64,000 bases of DNA from Oegoconia quadripuncta (Eukaryota; Arthropoda; Insecta; Lepidoptera; Autostichidae): assembly GCA_949316235.1 (NCBI GenBank), contig OX438744.1, positions 24,663,578-24,727,577 of the forward strand, written 5' to 3'. Position numbers and translations under genes: made by a program. The number at the start of each line of letters is the position of its first letter. Within the stretch, counting starts at the first letter, position 1. The notes under the pieces are model-generated. The model had not been told where the DNA came from, did no database searches, and worked only from the letters and a program-made list of their open reading frames with translations. Shown piece after piece: positions 22,301 through 37,300 of the stretch.

Positions 22301-25300
22301 GTGTTCCGGTTGTCAGAGATAAGATAGCCAGTCCCTCAAATGAGTTGAGGTTTCCGGGTCAGTACGCTTCCACCTTCGACCTCATCTTCACTTAACATTA
22401 GGTGTGATTGAGGTCAAGTACCAACCCGGTATGCATAAAAAAAACAAACAAATACGGTTTATCTGAATTAAAATTTTTGAATTTGAATTTGGATAGTTCT
22501 TTTTGTACAGTAATTAAATTTGAGTCGTATGTATCAATACTGTTTCTTATTCTTATATGAGACAACATGAAAAGGAGTTAACGTACCTACTTATAATTAA
22601 CTGAGAGAAATTGAGCATTTCTCTCGGCAACTGTAAGTAAGTACCTCGCTGTGTAAAGGTGAAGCCATACCGAAGAGGTCGTTCAAAACTCGCCCCGCGG
22701 AAAATCATATTTCGTTGCGGAAGCCATGAAAATATAAAACGGGGAAATTAATTTGTCTGAAAAGTTGCCCGAGCGCATACAATGAGATGAAAGCGAAGGG
22801 CGCGCGCGCGGTGTGTGGGCTGAATGACTCGCCGGTCGTCGCGCCTGCCTTGATGAAATATTAAAAAGTAAGACGGTATACGGCCTCTTTGCGAGAGTGG
22901 TTTTTCTTTTAGTTTTGTTTACGGCATAGAATGTGAATGTAGGCAATTAATTAATAAACTCCGTAGGTACATAAAGTCGGTGAAGCGTGAGACCGAGGGA
23001 GGTAATTATTTGTACTGGTTAATCATTCTACAAGATCAACTACAATTTATTATTATAATAATATTAATCATCCAGATAAACTATGTTAAAAGTTAATAAT
23101 AAAGTTTCATTAGAATCGGTCTAATCGTTTCAAAAAATTTGGACTTGGAAATTTCTATGGAATGCCGTGACAACAACACTTGTTATTATGTATACAACTA
23201 AGTTATTTAAGTAGTTACTAGTTATTAGATACCATTTAATAAACCATTTATTTTCCAAACACACAAATATAAATATAAGCTGTATATTAGTGTAACAAGA
23301 CGTTAAAGAAGGCTCGTACTAATAAAACTATCCCAAGACTGAGAAAATCTTACAGAATGATAAGTACTTGAGATTATTCTATTTCTTCCGTCTAATCTGA
23401 ATAATCGTTAACAGTATCAGGTATAAGTAATATAATTATTGAGAGTGAGACTCGATCTTAATCCTCCAATCCAGCCACACAGCACTGATTTTCAGCCTGC
23501 CCCTGACTACAGTAACAACATTTTTTTTTAAAATTTACGCACACATCATAAGCAAACATCTTTCAATAAATATTAAATATTATGAAGTAGGATTTGCTGC
23601 TACACAATAATGAAACAAAAAAAAATACTCAACTTTTACAAACATTACTACTTCTTGTGATCGGTACTTTTATCAATTTAATGATATAATATGTAGTTAT
23701 TTGCTACCTATTAACTTACGAGTTATTTACTACAAATTTTTTGTAGGCCGGACAACAAAATCCAAATCGGACAATGTCCGCGAGGATGGAATGTACGCAA
23801 TAACACACACGGAGAATAAAAAAATGCGGAGGACAAAGCGCCCGCGCGCCGTCTGTACTGCGCCTTTTTACAATGACATCTAAATAACTTATTTGTTTTT
23901 GAAAAACTATTTATGGGACTTGTACCTATATTTCGGTGGCAGTATTTATGCACAGCTGTTTATGATACAAATTATAATCACAAGTAAAGCAGTCTCTGCG
24001 TATGAGAATGAGGATTACAGCAACACGTGACCCCAGAATGCTCTCTTATCTCTAACTAATATTATAAATGCAAAAATTTAGTTGTTTGTTTTTTTATTGC
24101 TCAATCACAGCGCAACGGATGGACGGATTTGTATAAAGTTTGGTATATAGGTAGAATATACCCTGGATTAAGACATAGGATATTTTTTATCACGATAAAA
24201 TAAGTAGTTCCCGCGGGATAAACAAATTTCCGCGATAAAGTTATTTATCCGACCTACCGGTTGGCATAGTATTTTAGACAACCCTGTCAGTGAAACCACC
24301 GGTTGCGGGTTCGAATACCGCGAAGGGTAAATGTTTGTGTTATGAATACGAACATTTATCCCGAGTCATTGATGATTATATAAATATTTATGTAGGTACG
24401 TTTATCCGTTATCTAGTATCCATGGTACAAGCACAGAGAGATATATATTTATTATTTATTTATTCCACACAGGCGAAGCCTCGGGCGGAAAGCTCTTTGG
24501 ATAACTCTTGTATAACTTGTATAACTATTGTATAACTCTTAAACTACAGTGGAACAATATTTTTCCTTTGGGCACTATTTGGCACGATTTCAGCACAGTT
24601 TTTTAACAAATTCAAAATAGTTGAATTCCGCTTTGTTTATGTTAGCATCATCAGCCGAACGACGTCCACTGCTGGACAAAGGCCTCCCCCAAAGATCGGT
24701 CCTGCGCATTTTAGCATCACATACGTTCTAAACGATGAAAACTCTGGAACTACGGATTCGATTCTAAAAATTTTCTCCTAACACAACGCTACACTATTCT
24801 CGAGTAACACAAGCTTATTGTATTTATTTCGAGATCCACGCGGGCAAAGTCGCAGGAGGAAAACTAGGAAGTAATCTATAAAATAATGTCTAGAGGTTAC
24901 CTACTTACAACATTAGTCGGAATGAATTCTAAACCGAATTGGATTATTGTGTCTCTATACAATAATGTCTATACAGATACACGTCAGAAAGAATTAACAA
25001 TACTACAGTAAGTCAAAGACTAGGCGTCAATTAGCTGTGTGGTTGAAGGCCGCAAAGCAGTACTTACAGTTCAGTGTGCGAAATGTAAGTTTTGTCTCGT
25101 TTTTAGCTTTACCATCGCGTTCGCGTTTACGAAAAAGGTCCCTATGAAAAAAATTGTTTTGCAAACTATCCGCTAAAGGCGCTGCACATTTCTTCATACA
25201 AATCATCACGTAAACGTGAACGCGGTAGTAAAGTTAAGTCGAAACAAAACTCACACTCCGCCCTCTGACTGTAAGTTCACTCTACTCGATCGGTGTGCAC

Positions 25301-28300
25301 GCACACTCAAACAAATGCAAAACTGAGCTTACAACTCGCGCAATTCTAAATAATAAATAAATAAAAAACACAAGCATACACATGAGAATCGGGAACCATA
25401 GTATTGTGATGAATGGGTAGGGGGACTCAGCAGTGTTGCTGGTTTTCAGTCCCCCCCTGCAGAGTAGTTGCTGCCCCAAAGAAAGAATGGGCGACTTTCC
25501 AATCGCTATAAATTTTTTTATGTTCAGGCGTGGCTCTGGACGATGTAGAAATTAATTGTACTTACGTTTCCGAGTCCACGGTGGCGAAGTCTGTGTAGAT
25601 GTTGAGCATCTGTCCACCAAGGACGTAACCCAGGGCTGGCCCCACTACCGCCATAGTGTAATACACACCTAAAAACAATAACAAATATAATTATTTAAAT
25701 TGAAATCTCCCGAGGGAGTAAACGATCATACCATTTTTTTATCCACAACGGCTAACCGTTGGCTTCGCTGACAGGGTCACCATCCACTACACCAGTCGGT
25801 CGTCAAATAGTGGACGTCAAAGTGTAGGTAACATTTTGCAATAAATAATATCATGCAATATGGACGGGCGCAGAATCCTGTAGATGCTATGCTATCTGTC
25901 AGATTTGTGCTCATTAGAATAGTTTTGATTCATTTGATGATGATCCATTTGTTCAACATATTTAATACTTAGATATTTTAGTCGCGTTCCGTGGCAGACT
26001 TTTTTTTATGCACAACGGGTTGGTACTTGACCTGATGTTGTTAAGTGAAGATGAGACCGAAGGTGGTAGCGCACTGACCCGGAAACGCCATCTTATTTGG
26101 GGGACTGGCTATCTTACTCTGACAACCGGAACACAACAATGCTATTAACATTGCTGTTTGGATAAGATGGTGGTAGCTAGCCAGGCGGACATTTAATATG
26201 CCCTACCACCAACTAAACCGAGTACTAAATATGTATACCGCTGGGGATCGAACCCGCGACCTCCGAAACGTAAACCCAATGTTGTCTACATTGAGCCACG
26301 GAGGCGGTTCACCATCCAGATTGACCAAACCAACTTTTTTTTAAGCACAAGTAGTTTTTAGTATGACCTAAATCACACCTGGGGGCCGATCGCGCTAACT
26401 TTGAACGGAATTACCAAAGCTAAACCATAACCACAAACGTTACGTTAAGCACATTTCGTATCGCGCTAATCATTTGAACGGAAAATAACCTAGTTTTGTT
26501 TTAATACTCGTGGTTAGCTCTAAACATTTTGAGTTTATTTTTACCTTGGTAATGTCAACGATATAATCGTTCACAATAATAGCGCGATACCATTTTTTAC
26601 ATCAGCTCCGCCACCACCATCTTATCTAAGTATACTTACAATTAGCAATGTTGACAGAATTGTTGTGTTTATTTGGGGGATCGACCCCAAATAAAGTTGG
26701 GGATCGTTCGATCTCATTTTCATCTAACATGAGGTGTGATGAAGGTAAAATTCTAAGCCGTTGTGCTTAAGAAAAACTATCTGAATGCTACAGAAAATCA
26801 GCTTTGAACTTTTGTACGCTCAGAATTGAACTGCGATACTCTACTAGGTGTTTTATTATATTATTTATCCAACAGTGACGCATAAACAAATTCTTTCTTT
26901 CATATGTCATTCACTCATGATGAACGTTTATGTCAAGAAAACTTATTGTGGATATCTCTAGATACTTCCAATTCTGTAGCTAATAAAACTTAATAGCTCT
27001 GAACAATAAGCAGCATATCTGGTGTCGCAGTACTTTCTTCACAAAGTTTTCCTAGAAACACACGATAAATCGGTGCGGCAGTGGTGTCACGTTACTCGTG
27101 GCCCCTTGGACCAGCCTTACTGTTTTCACAGCTAAAAGCCGGTGCGGCAACCAAATAGCGTTGAGCACAGTGGTTGCGATAAGTTTGCAACATATTTAGT
27201 AATCGGATCTGCCAGTAGTAAGTACATAGAAAGACGGAAAGATGATATCGCCTTGATTATGAGAGTTATGTGGTTGGTTCTGTTTGGGGCTAGCTAATGT
27301 TATTGTGGTAGATTGTTGCACAATTTGATTGATTAATTATAACGGGTATTAAGCGAGAGATGTTGCGTTTTTTTTTAATTTTCCGCATTTTGTATATTTC
27401 GAGTATTGATGTCTATATTGTACATTTTATATACAATGCATATTTCTGTAACAATTTTGTGTACAATAAAGATATTAAGACATTAAGATGTGTAATAAAG
27501 GTATATTGTGCAGCAAAAGTCAGTAGTTGTGTAAATATTATATTATGTAAGTGTATGACTGGATCTTTCATGTTCCCGTAAGAAGTCGTCAAAATCTTTC
27601 GTAAAGCAAGTTACCTTACGGAAATAGAAAATATGGATATCTTATTAACTACGACACTGGCAGAAATGTCGCCTGAATAAAAAAAAATATACAATACAAT
27701 ACAATACGTGGGACACTCAGAAAATTTTGCGAAACAGAAAAAAAATGTTCTATGGGCAAATATATTTTTATTAAATCTTTTCAAAGTACTCTCCACTAGC
27801 ATCTATACAAAGTTTCATGCGTCTGAACCAATTTTCGAAACACTTTTTCCAGTCCGCCGCAGACACCTCGTTTACGGCCTGCTCGAACGCTGACAGCGCA
27901 TCTTCCGGCGATGAAAATTGTATCCCTTTGAGCTGATTTTTTATTTTTGGGAATAAAAAGAAGTCAAGCGGTGCTAGGTCCGGGCTGTAAGGAGGGTGAC
28001 CTAGGAGTTTGACCGGCGTGCTGTCCAGGAAGTCCCTCGTTTTGAGCGCGGTGTGCGCGGGCGCGTTGTCATGGTGGAGCAGTAGCCCACGGAGCCCTGT
28101 GTTTGGTCGCTTGTTGCTCACAACAGAGAAAACTTCTGGCAAGCATTTATTAATATACCATTCGGCGTTGATGCTTCTTTGGTTTTGTAAAGGAATTGAC
28201 ACCAAGTAGCCAGTCAAATTGAAAAAGCTCGCGATCAAAATTTTCCCCCCGCTTCTAGATCGCTTCACTTTGGTGGGCGTTGCTTCGTTTTGAAACACCC

Positions 28301-31300
28301 AAACTGTCGACTGGCGCTTCGTTTCTGGATCGTATTGATATATCCAGGACTCGTCACCTGTAATGATGTCATAAACACGCCGAGACGAACCTGCTTCAAA
28401 TTTGTTAAGCATATCACGGCACCATTCCACCCGGGCCTATTTCTGAGCATCGGTGAGGTTGTGCGGCACCCAGCGTGAAACTATCCTCCTCACGCGAAGA
28501 TGCACGTGCAGAATCTTGTGAAGGCTTCCCGATCCAATCTGCACAATGTGCTGAATCTCTTGGTATGTTACTCGCTTATTGTCTTGAATTAAATTTTTCA
28601 CTGCTAACACGTTTTCTTCCGTAACAGCCGTCGAAGGGCGACCACTTCTTTCTTCATCCCCCAAAGTTAGTCGACCGCGCCTAAATTCATTATACCAACG
28701 ATACACGGTTGCCTTAGAAGGGCCTTCATCCATGAATGCCATTTGAAGTCTTTCGTACGATTCTTCCGGTTTCAGGCGGCACTTGAAATCGTATAAAATC
28801 ATAGCGCGATAATGTTCCCGGTGCAGATCCATTTTTCACTGAGACACGATAATTTAAATTAGCTTGCAAAAAATGTGGAGGGAAAATTTGAAATTGGAAT
28901 GTGCCTATTTTTACTTATAAATAATGATATTTTTAAAATAGATTTTAACTGGCCAGTCTCTCATTCATAAAAACTTTTTTTCGCAAAATTTTCTGAGTGC
29001 CTGGTACAAATACACTTTATTATACAAAAGGAGAACATACATTTTACAAACACAATACTGATAAGAGTACAATTAGGCGGCCTTATCACTAAAAGCGATC
29101 TCTTCCATATATTCATTTATATATTCATTTTAGCATTATATTTTATTACCAGTATCTTCCATTTTATCAATGCATTGATAAAATCATATTTTCTACTATA
29201 AAATACTATTCGAATGTGTATTTCTTTGTTAGTCTAGCTTTTATGTATTTATGAAGCATCTAAATGGCTAATTTGGCGCAAATATACTTTATCGGTCGGA
29301 GAAGGGGAAGGCTTTCTCCTCAAAAAATAGGATTTGAAGCCGACGGGATCTAATAACCAATAACTATTCCTCAAGCCTATTGTCTTATACCACTTGTATC
29401 TTTAATTGTCTATTTTTGCAAATCAATTCTAATTTCCGTACAATTATTTTGCAAACACTTTAGTCTTTATCTGCAGAAAAAGTGTTACGTTGACATATAT
29501 AGCAATATATAACCTCAACAAAGCAGGCAACGTCACTTCCATCGCCTAGCTAACACTACACGCTTCCCCTAAATCTCCACGTCTCTCGATACTTCAAGCG
29601 CACACGTTTTCGCCCTGAATGCGTTCCCTTGTCCTCTAGGACCTCTCCTCTCAAGAGGCCAGTGTAAGAAAGGGAGATGCTGGTGGAGTACCCTGAATAC
29701 GTAGTGCGAGGATATGTTGAGAGAGTATTGATTGAAGAATTATTTGAATTTTATATGTAATAACACTAAACAAGGTGCCGGTTTTTGTAACTATATTAAC
29801 AAATAGGTACAAAATGTATGTGTTCAGTGAGGACGTGTAAAGCTGGTGATGAAGGTATAATATTGTATTGCAATAGTTTAGTAGCACCGAGCTGGGTTCA
29901 CGTCATATTCTTGACATTGGTTATGGTGGGGCCGAGACCAGGATGATATTACGTTTACTTATTAAATTAGGGTGACAATATTAATGGTGGTGCTGGTCCG
30001 CCATCGTCGTGGACAAGCTTTTTAAATAAACACCTAAATGTCAACTGCAAATTATATTTATCTACGAAAGTAATGATTTATACGTTTTGATGATCTGTCA
30101 GTGTATGGGACTTCTACTTTGAAAATACGCATTGAAAGGCCGTGCCTTTTTATTGCGTTACAATAGAAACTTGATTCTTTAACAGCAGTGTGAGGCAATT
30201 ATTAATTTCAACTCGATAACTTCAGCGGTGTACCTTAAAGATAAGAAGCATTTGACTATTCGGACGTAAACCATGACTCCTATTACCGGTCATCATCAAC
30301 CTTCGGATCTTCAAGAGCAGAGTGAATAGGCATCTACTGATATCGCGTGCTTGATCTTCGACTACATAGTCACTTATGTCACTTAAATCACAAGTGAGAT
30401 TGTGGACAAATGCGTAGCCAGTTCATCATTTAACCGCCTCCGTAGCTCAATGTAAACAACATTGGGTTTACGATTCGGAGGTCGCGGGTTCGATCCCCAG
30501 CGGGGTACATGTTTAACTCTGTACTGTACTCGGTTTGGTTGGTGGTAGGGCATTTTAAAGCTACTAGCTCCCACCATCTTATCTAAATCTGCCGCCAAGC
30601 AGCAATGTTAACAGCATTGTTGTGTTCCGGTTGTCAGAAATAAGATAGCCAGTCCCCCAAATGTGTTGGGGTTTCCGGGTCAGTACGCTACCACCTTCGA
30701 CCTCATCTTCACTTAACATTAGGTGTGATTGAGGTCAAGTACCAACCCGTTGTGCTTAAAAAAAGGCCTGTAGTTCACCAACTTGTATCAATTGAAAAAA
30801 ACCCATAGCGTACTATTTGATGTGTCCTCCGAAGCACGGAAGCACTCATATTAAAATGCCACTGGTGGTTCATCCATCATTCATCATAGTGAACGCTGTG
30901 TGAAGTGCGCCACGAGACCTCTTCTCTTAACAGATTCATCTAATTGATATACCTACCTATTTAATAATACTTAGGTAGTTACCCCTCGAGTAATTTACTT
31001 GGAGGTACTTAGCAAGTAATTATATGATTTAATTCTTGTACACATTATTACAGGCAGCCTGCTATAAAGCAGCACTTAGACTAATAACCCATTTTACGAG
31101 TAGATGTATATAGCTGTGAAGTAATAAGTAATGTATGTATGTAATGTATGTAAAAGGTCGCGGGTTCGAATCCCGCTAGGGGCATATCTTTGTATGATGA
31201 ATATGTGCATGTGTTCCCGAGTTATGAATTGTTTTTCATTTATATAAATGATATACAGGGCGTCCCACGGCTATGCCACATGGAGGGAAAGTACCTTGAA

Positions 31301-34300
31301 TTTTGTAGATGGAACATTTTACTGAAAGAAGACATTATTTTAATTTAAAAAACAATTTAAACTGCATTCATAGATTTTTAAATAAGTACATGGTTGAACC
31401 GGGAATCGAACCCTTTATTTATAAAAAAAAAATTACCATGTAACTTTATCATACCGATCGAAAGGCTTCATCATAAGGATAATTTTTTGCTAAATAACAT
31501 AGTGTCAGAAATAAAAGGAAGACCATGAATTTTAACATTTTTAATACAAAATTAATCAAATTTATCAAATGCTCAAAATGAGTCCCATCCTGTTCAATAC
31601 AAAGTCGCACTCTTTTGATTATTTCGCTCCCTGTCGATTTTTTGATCATGTTGTGGTGGATATTTAGAATAATACGTCGAAGTTCAGTTTGTAGCTCGTG
31701 GACACTTTGACACTGGTTCTTGTAAAGTAAATTTTTTACATAACCCCATAAAAAAAATCTAACGGGGTTAGATCTGGGGATCTCGGCGGCCATTTTTTCG
31801 TCCATTTGTCCCGATCCAGGAAAGAAAATGTTCATTGAGATAGTCCTACTTACTAATTACGTATCTCTTTATCATTTTATCATGAACTTAAATTATAATA
31901 GGGAAATGATGCATACTTCTCGAGTGGGTAATTAGTATTAGTAATGATAATGTCAGTTGTATGTCCTTACGGCAATGTCAGCTTTTCATTTTTCTGAACA
32001 AAATTGAACATCTAATGTTAAAATTCATGGTCTTCCTTTTATTTCTGAGAATATGTTATTTAGCAAAAAATAATCCTTATGATGAAGCCTTTCGATCGGT
32101 ATGATAAAGCTACATGGTAATTTTTTTTTATAAATAAATGGTTCGATTCCCGGTTCAACCATGTACTTATTTAAAAATCTATGAATGCAGTTTAAATGGT
32201 TTTTTAAATTAAAATAATGTCTTCTTTCAGTAAAATGTTCCATCTACAAAATTCAAGGTACTTTTCCTCCATGTGGCATAGCCGTGGGACGCCCTGTATA
32301 TCTAGTATTTATTTATTTACAAAAAAAATGTATTTGTGTAGTTGATCAAACACCTGGTATCCATAATACAAACCTAGTTGCTTAGTGTGGAACTAGATGG
32401 CGCTATGTGTATGTGCAAAGATATTTATATTATCTCTGAACCATCCCATTTGGGATTAGGGTCGTTTCGTTATGTATGTATTTTTCTTCTGTTCTATGCC
32501 TAGGTTTTGATCGAACTCGTGACCCATATAATTCGATATGTGGCTACCGTTGATTGAGGAGAAGGTTATTACCCATTTCTCTAAGTGACGATTATGATAG
32601 CAACACTAAATATCGCAGTGACGCGAACCCAAGGTCTTTACGTGGCCATAAACACGAGAAGGCACTCTCGGAGCGCCATTAGCCTCTTTAATAATGTGAG
32701 AAAATAAGATTTTTAGAATCATAACGAAAGGAAAAGGTGAAACAGTCGACTTAAGGTCCAATTAGCGGGGGCTACATTTTTATGGCTTACTCAGATAGCT
32801 TGTGCTCGGTAGGACAAGTTAATGTTAAAAGCATGAATATTTTAAACATAACTTTAATAATAATGATATGTAATAAAAATGTAATATAATTTCCTTGACG
32901 ATGAATTGAATCAATAAATATAAATTAATTGCAGACATATATTAATTAAACTGTAATACATTGTTAACACGTTATTCCTCTAAATTGTGAATTAATTAAC
33001 TAGAAAATTAATTTAATCAAGAAGCACATGCTAATTGTGTAAATTGATTTGTATTTTTATTGTTTAATGAAGGACAGGCTAATTATAATTTTGCATGCTA
33101 TTGTATATGGCTGATTTAGGTGATACAAATTTATACTATTTTACCAACTATTTTACTTACCCTAATCATTGCAAATAAATGTATTCTATTCTATCAAGCG
33201 TAATGGGACATGAATGAGACTGTTTGCCTCTCAAATAGATAAATGAATATTGGAACCATTCTTATTGTCTAACTTCAATGTTATTTTTTTTTTTATATGA
33301 GAGGGCGGCAAACGGGCGTGCGGGTCACCTGACAGAAAGCTATCGCCGCCGCCCATGGACACCCGCAACACCAAAAGGGTCACAGATGCGTTGCCGGCCT
33401 TTGAGGAAGGTGTTAAAGCAACTTCATCGCCCTGGTGTTTAAATTTAATAATAGCGAAGCTTGAACTGTCAGATATCACTAATAAATAAATAAATGTCTT
33501 TGCACTTGTAATTGTAGTAAAATACGGACTAACTGAATGTGAACTAAATTTAAATGATTTCTAGAACGTCGGTGACCACAAGAATCTTGTGGGAAATCAC
33601 TGTCTTCGATACTAACGGTTACTGGTTTGAATCCCGCTAAGGGTATTTTAATGTGATTTTGAATGCGAACATTTATGCCTTCCTATTTTGATGAATACCT
33701 GTCTATATTTATTCATAGTACAGGAAACGATAATAATAATAAGTAAATATTTTTGCACATACACACAGCGACATCTAGTTCCACACTAAGCAACTAGGCT
33801 TGTATTATGAATACCAGTGATAAACTACACAAATACATTTTTTTGTAAATAAATACATATATAAATGAAAAACATCCATAACTCGGGAACACATGGCTGT
33901 ATTTATCATACAAACATATATCCCTAGCGGGATTCGAACCCGTGACCTATGGGTATAGAACTCAGAGTTTTTAACCACTACACCAAACAGGTCGTCAAAC
34001 TAATAAGTCTTCAACTGTCAAACTCGATTAATATATCCACTTTCGGCCTCATCTTCACTTAACATCAGGTGTGATTGCGGTCAGTTGCGGTTAGCAGTTG
34101 CTAACTCGTTGTGCATACAAAAAAAATATATATAGAAGAAGACGGCCATGGCCATTGTTAGAATTAATTCTTTGATCTGAGTCAGCAATTCTGCGTGTCT
34201 TTGACAAATAATAACCATTTCTGAATTGAGAAGCATTTCATTTGAACATTTTTTTTGAACATTTGACCTCAATCACCCCTGAAGATGAGGCCGAAGGTAG

Positions 34301-37300
34301 AAACCCGTTAACCCGGAACTGACTGGCTATCCGGTTGTCAGAGATAAGATAGATAGTCCCTCAAATAAGATGGGGTTTCCGGGTCAGTACGCTACCAACT
34401 TCGGCCTCATCTTCACTTAACATCAAGTGTGATTGAGGTCAAGTGCTAACCCGTTGTGGATAAAAAAAATCTTATCTCTAACAAACGGAACACAACAACG
34501 CTGTTAACATTCCCGCTTAACGGCAGACTTAGATAGCTAAGTGGTAAGAAAGAGTGGTAGGGTCAGCCTGGCAGCCGTACCACCACCACCAACCATATGG
34601 ACTAACTGTACCATGAATATTAGTGATGCAACGGATCTCTGTTTCAGTTTCCGCAAGTGCGGAAGTTCCGCGCGCTTTTCAACATTCGTTTCTGCTTCTG
34701 TTTCCGCTACTTTTATAACGGAGATACAATCGGAAGTTTACGACGGCTGAGAGTTACGCATGCTGGTCTTATATACGAAGAACACCGGAACAAATTGTTA
34801 GGTGCAATAGCTGCCAAATTACTTTTCATAAAATATAACTTACCACTACTTAATTTTGAATATTAATAAAATGTTCAGTTGCAAAGTTGCAATATTGTTT
34901 TCTATAGTAGATTTCTAATATATCTATTTCTAATCTAGATTTGGTGTATTTGATACTCAATAAACAAATATATTTGTAATTTTTTTTTTTCATATTATTT
35001 ACACTTCCGTTTCTGCATCCGTTTCCGTTTTTGCTAAAATTTACTTTTGACATCTGTTTCCGTTTCTGGTTCCGCTAAGACACTTCCGTTGCATCACTAA
35101 TCAATAACCATGTTTCCGTAGGTCATAGGAATGACTCTGTAGGTCATTACTGGTTGGACGAACTGATTGAATATGTTCGTCTATAGACAATAATTGAAAC
35201 TCACCCAGATAGACGGAGGACATCTTCTTGGAGACGTTCTCGTCGATGTACGTGACGCCGAGGGTGAAGAGCGGTGTTGCGCCTGCGCCGTGCAATAGCT
35301 GCGCGAGCACGAAGATGCCAACTGCCCAAGCGCCGCCTTCAGACGGCCTCTCTCCTTCACACCCTGGGCTACTTGACTGTTGAATAACAAAGGATCACTT
35401 TAAGATATTTATTTCAAATTTCTGGATAAAAGTACCATATTTGTTTATCCAGTTCAGTCCATATATATCTATATACACGTATATAAAATATATGTTACAA
35501 TTAGAGGAGCCTACTGCTGTAACTCTTGGGACACACCACGTATACATATATTATGTACTACCAAATTTTATTCAAGGTGTTTTTGGTTAAATTTCAACTT
35601 CCTCATTTATGATATTACTAGGATTTCTTCTAAGGACTTCTTAATCATTAAATAGATAGATAAATCGTTTATTTGTATCTCCAGTCAAGTTCCAAAGCAA
35701 TTGGATAAACATATTTTATAACAATCCATAAAAGTAACATCAGGATACACTAGAGTATGTGTGTGTTACAGCCGTACAAATGGGTCATAGCTCAGTGTGT
35801 ATAATAAAATTGCTCAAAGAGCAAAACAATGATTTTCAGCTATTACCCACTATTACCCACATTACATTACATTAAATTATTATTTTCATTACAATACAGG
35901 GTGAATTTGAATTCGTGTAATTTTTAAAGTTTATATTAATTAATTACGAACAAATTTCCCTAAGAAACCATCACCATATCAGCCGAAAGCCGTTCACTAC
36001 TGGACAAAGGCCTCTTCCAAGGATCTCCATAACGAAACTATAGTCGAATTCAATCAAAAAATTTTAGATTACCCATACAAAGTAAACCTTGCTGAAACCA
36101 TCTTTAGTATATAGAACTCTAACATTTTTCGTACCAATTCAGCTATGGTTCCTGTGGAAAGCTGTTCGTAATCAGTGGAGTCACCAATAAACAGGAATTA
36201 CACGAGTTAAATTTCAGGTGCAAATTTTTTCCTATATAGACAAGGTTATATGTTTTCTACTGATTATTTTTCAACACATCACATTTTGTGGGAGTGTGTA
36301 AACTGGAGGGAGGAACGTGAACTCATGCTTGACGGTCTAAATTCAGTAGTCCGTCCGGTGTTCTACAACGACCTGTCGCGAACAGACACAAATTCCAAGC
36401 TTTCAAGCGTTTTTGTCACTCATATATATACTGTATCACTATATAATATCACTGTGTATATTTTTAAGCTGTGTACAATAAAGAATTTTTTCTTTCTTTC
36501 TTCTTCTTTCATATTACTGGCATTACTACTCGCGGTAGCCTTCGGCTACCGTCCCGCTCACTGTATCTAGACGCAGTCCTTGGTGTATACAAAGCAGGGG
36601 GCCGACCTTCACACGACCTCCTTCCCCATAGGGTTGGCATTACTGCCGTTTGCATTTCACTGGCTACACTCCCATTTGCCGAGGGGAGAAGTGGGAAACT
36701 TCTTTTCCTACTTACACACCCTATTCCTTTCTTTAATTAGTCTGGGGTCCAAGGTAGCAATAGAATGACGTAGGGCACCGTCTACCTTCACTAGGCGCCG
36801 TGTCGAGTACCACTGTTGATCCTGGCTTACAGGAGTTACAGTGGGAGGAGTGTGGAGGCGGGATCTGATTATTTTTTTACGAAGTATGGAATTCTAAGTG
36901 ATATAGTTATCCTGACACCAGCTAATTATAATGATAAAGTTGTCTTACCACAGTTCGATTATGTGAGCACAGGTCATCAGGCTCATCACCCGCTATCCTG
37001 TATGGGGAGACGAGAAAGTGGGGCAGAGCGAATAGCAGAGACCCCAGGCCCATGAGGAGGACGCCGAAGCCCAGCCAGCGGGGCTTGGAGGAGCTGCTCC
37101 TACCGCCCAGGTACGTGACAGGAGCTAGGCAGGCGAAAGACGCCATATCGTATCTGTAAACAAAAACGCATCAAGTCCAATCTCACTGAGCGAGCTGTCT
37201 ACCATGAGTTTACGCGGACGATTCAAGTTAACGCAATATATCGGTAATGCTGCTCGTTGCCGATGCGAGTAACAGTGATAGAAGGATAGTTTACTATTAG

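Larger units (their letters stand above)
31149..32440 (+). repeat. SINE family A interrupted by a foldback DNA element
   Basis: The head half (B-box GGGTTCGAATCCC at 31161-31173) ends at 31255 and the tail half resumes at 32297 and runs to TGCAAAGATATTTAT. Confidence 0.85.

Noticed and set aside
22790..22860. GC-rich CG-repeat patch as a promoter
   Set aside because: No TATA or initiator and no donor nearby; composition alone is not evidence.
27771..28430. Separate second transposase gene starting with a GTG codon
   Set aside because: Same frame as the upstream part, separated only by one TAG; it is one broken gene.
28009..28478. Plus-strand frames within mariner
   Set aside because: Antisense shadows of the transposase.
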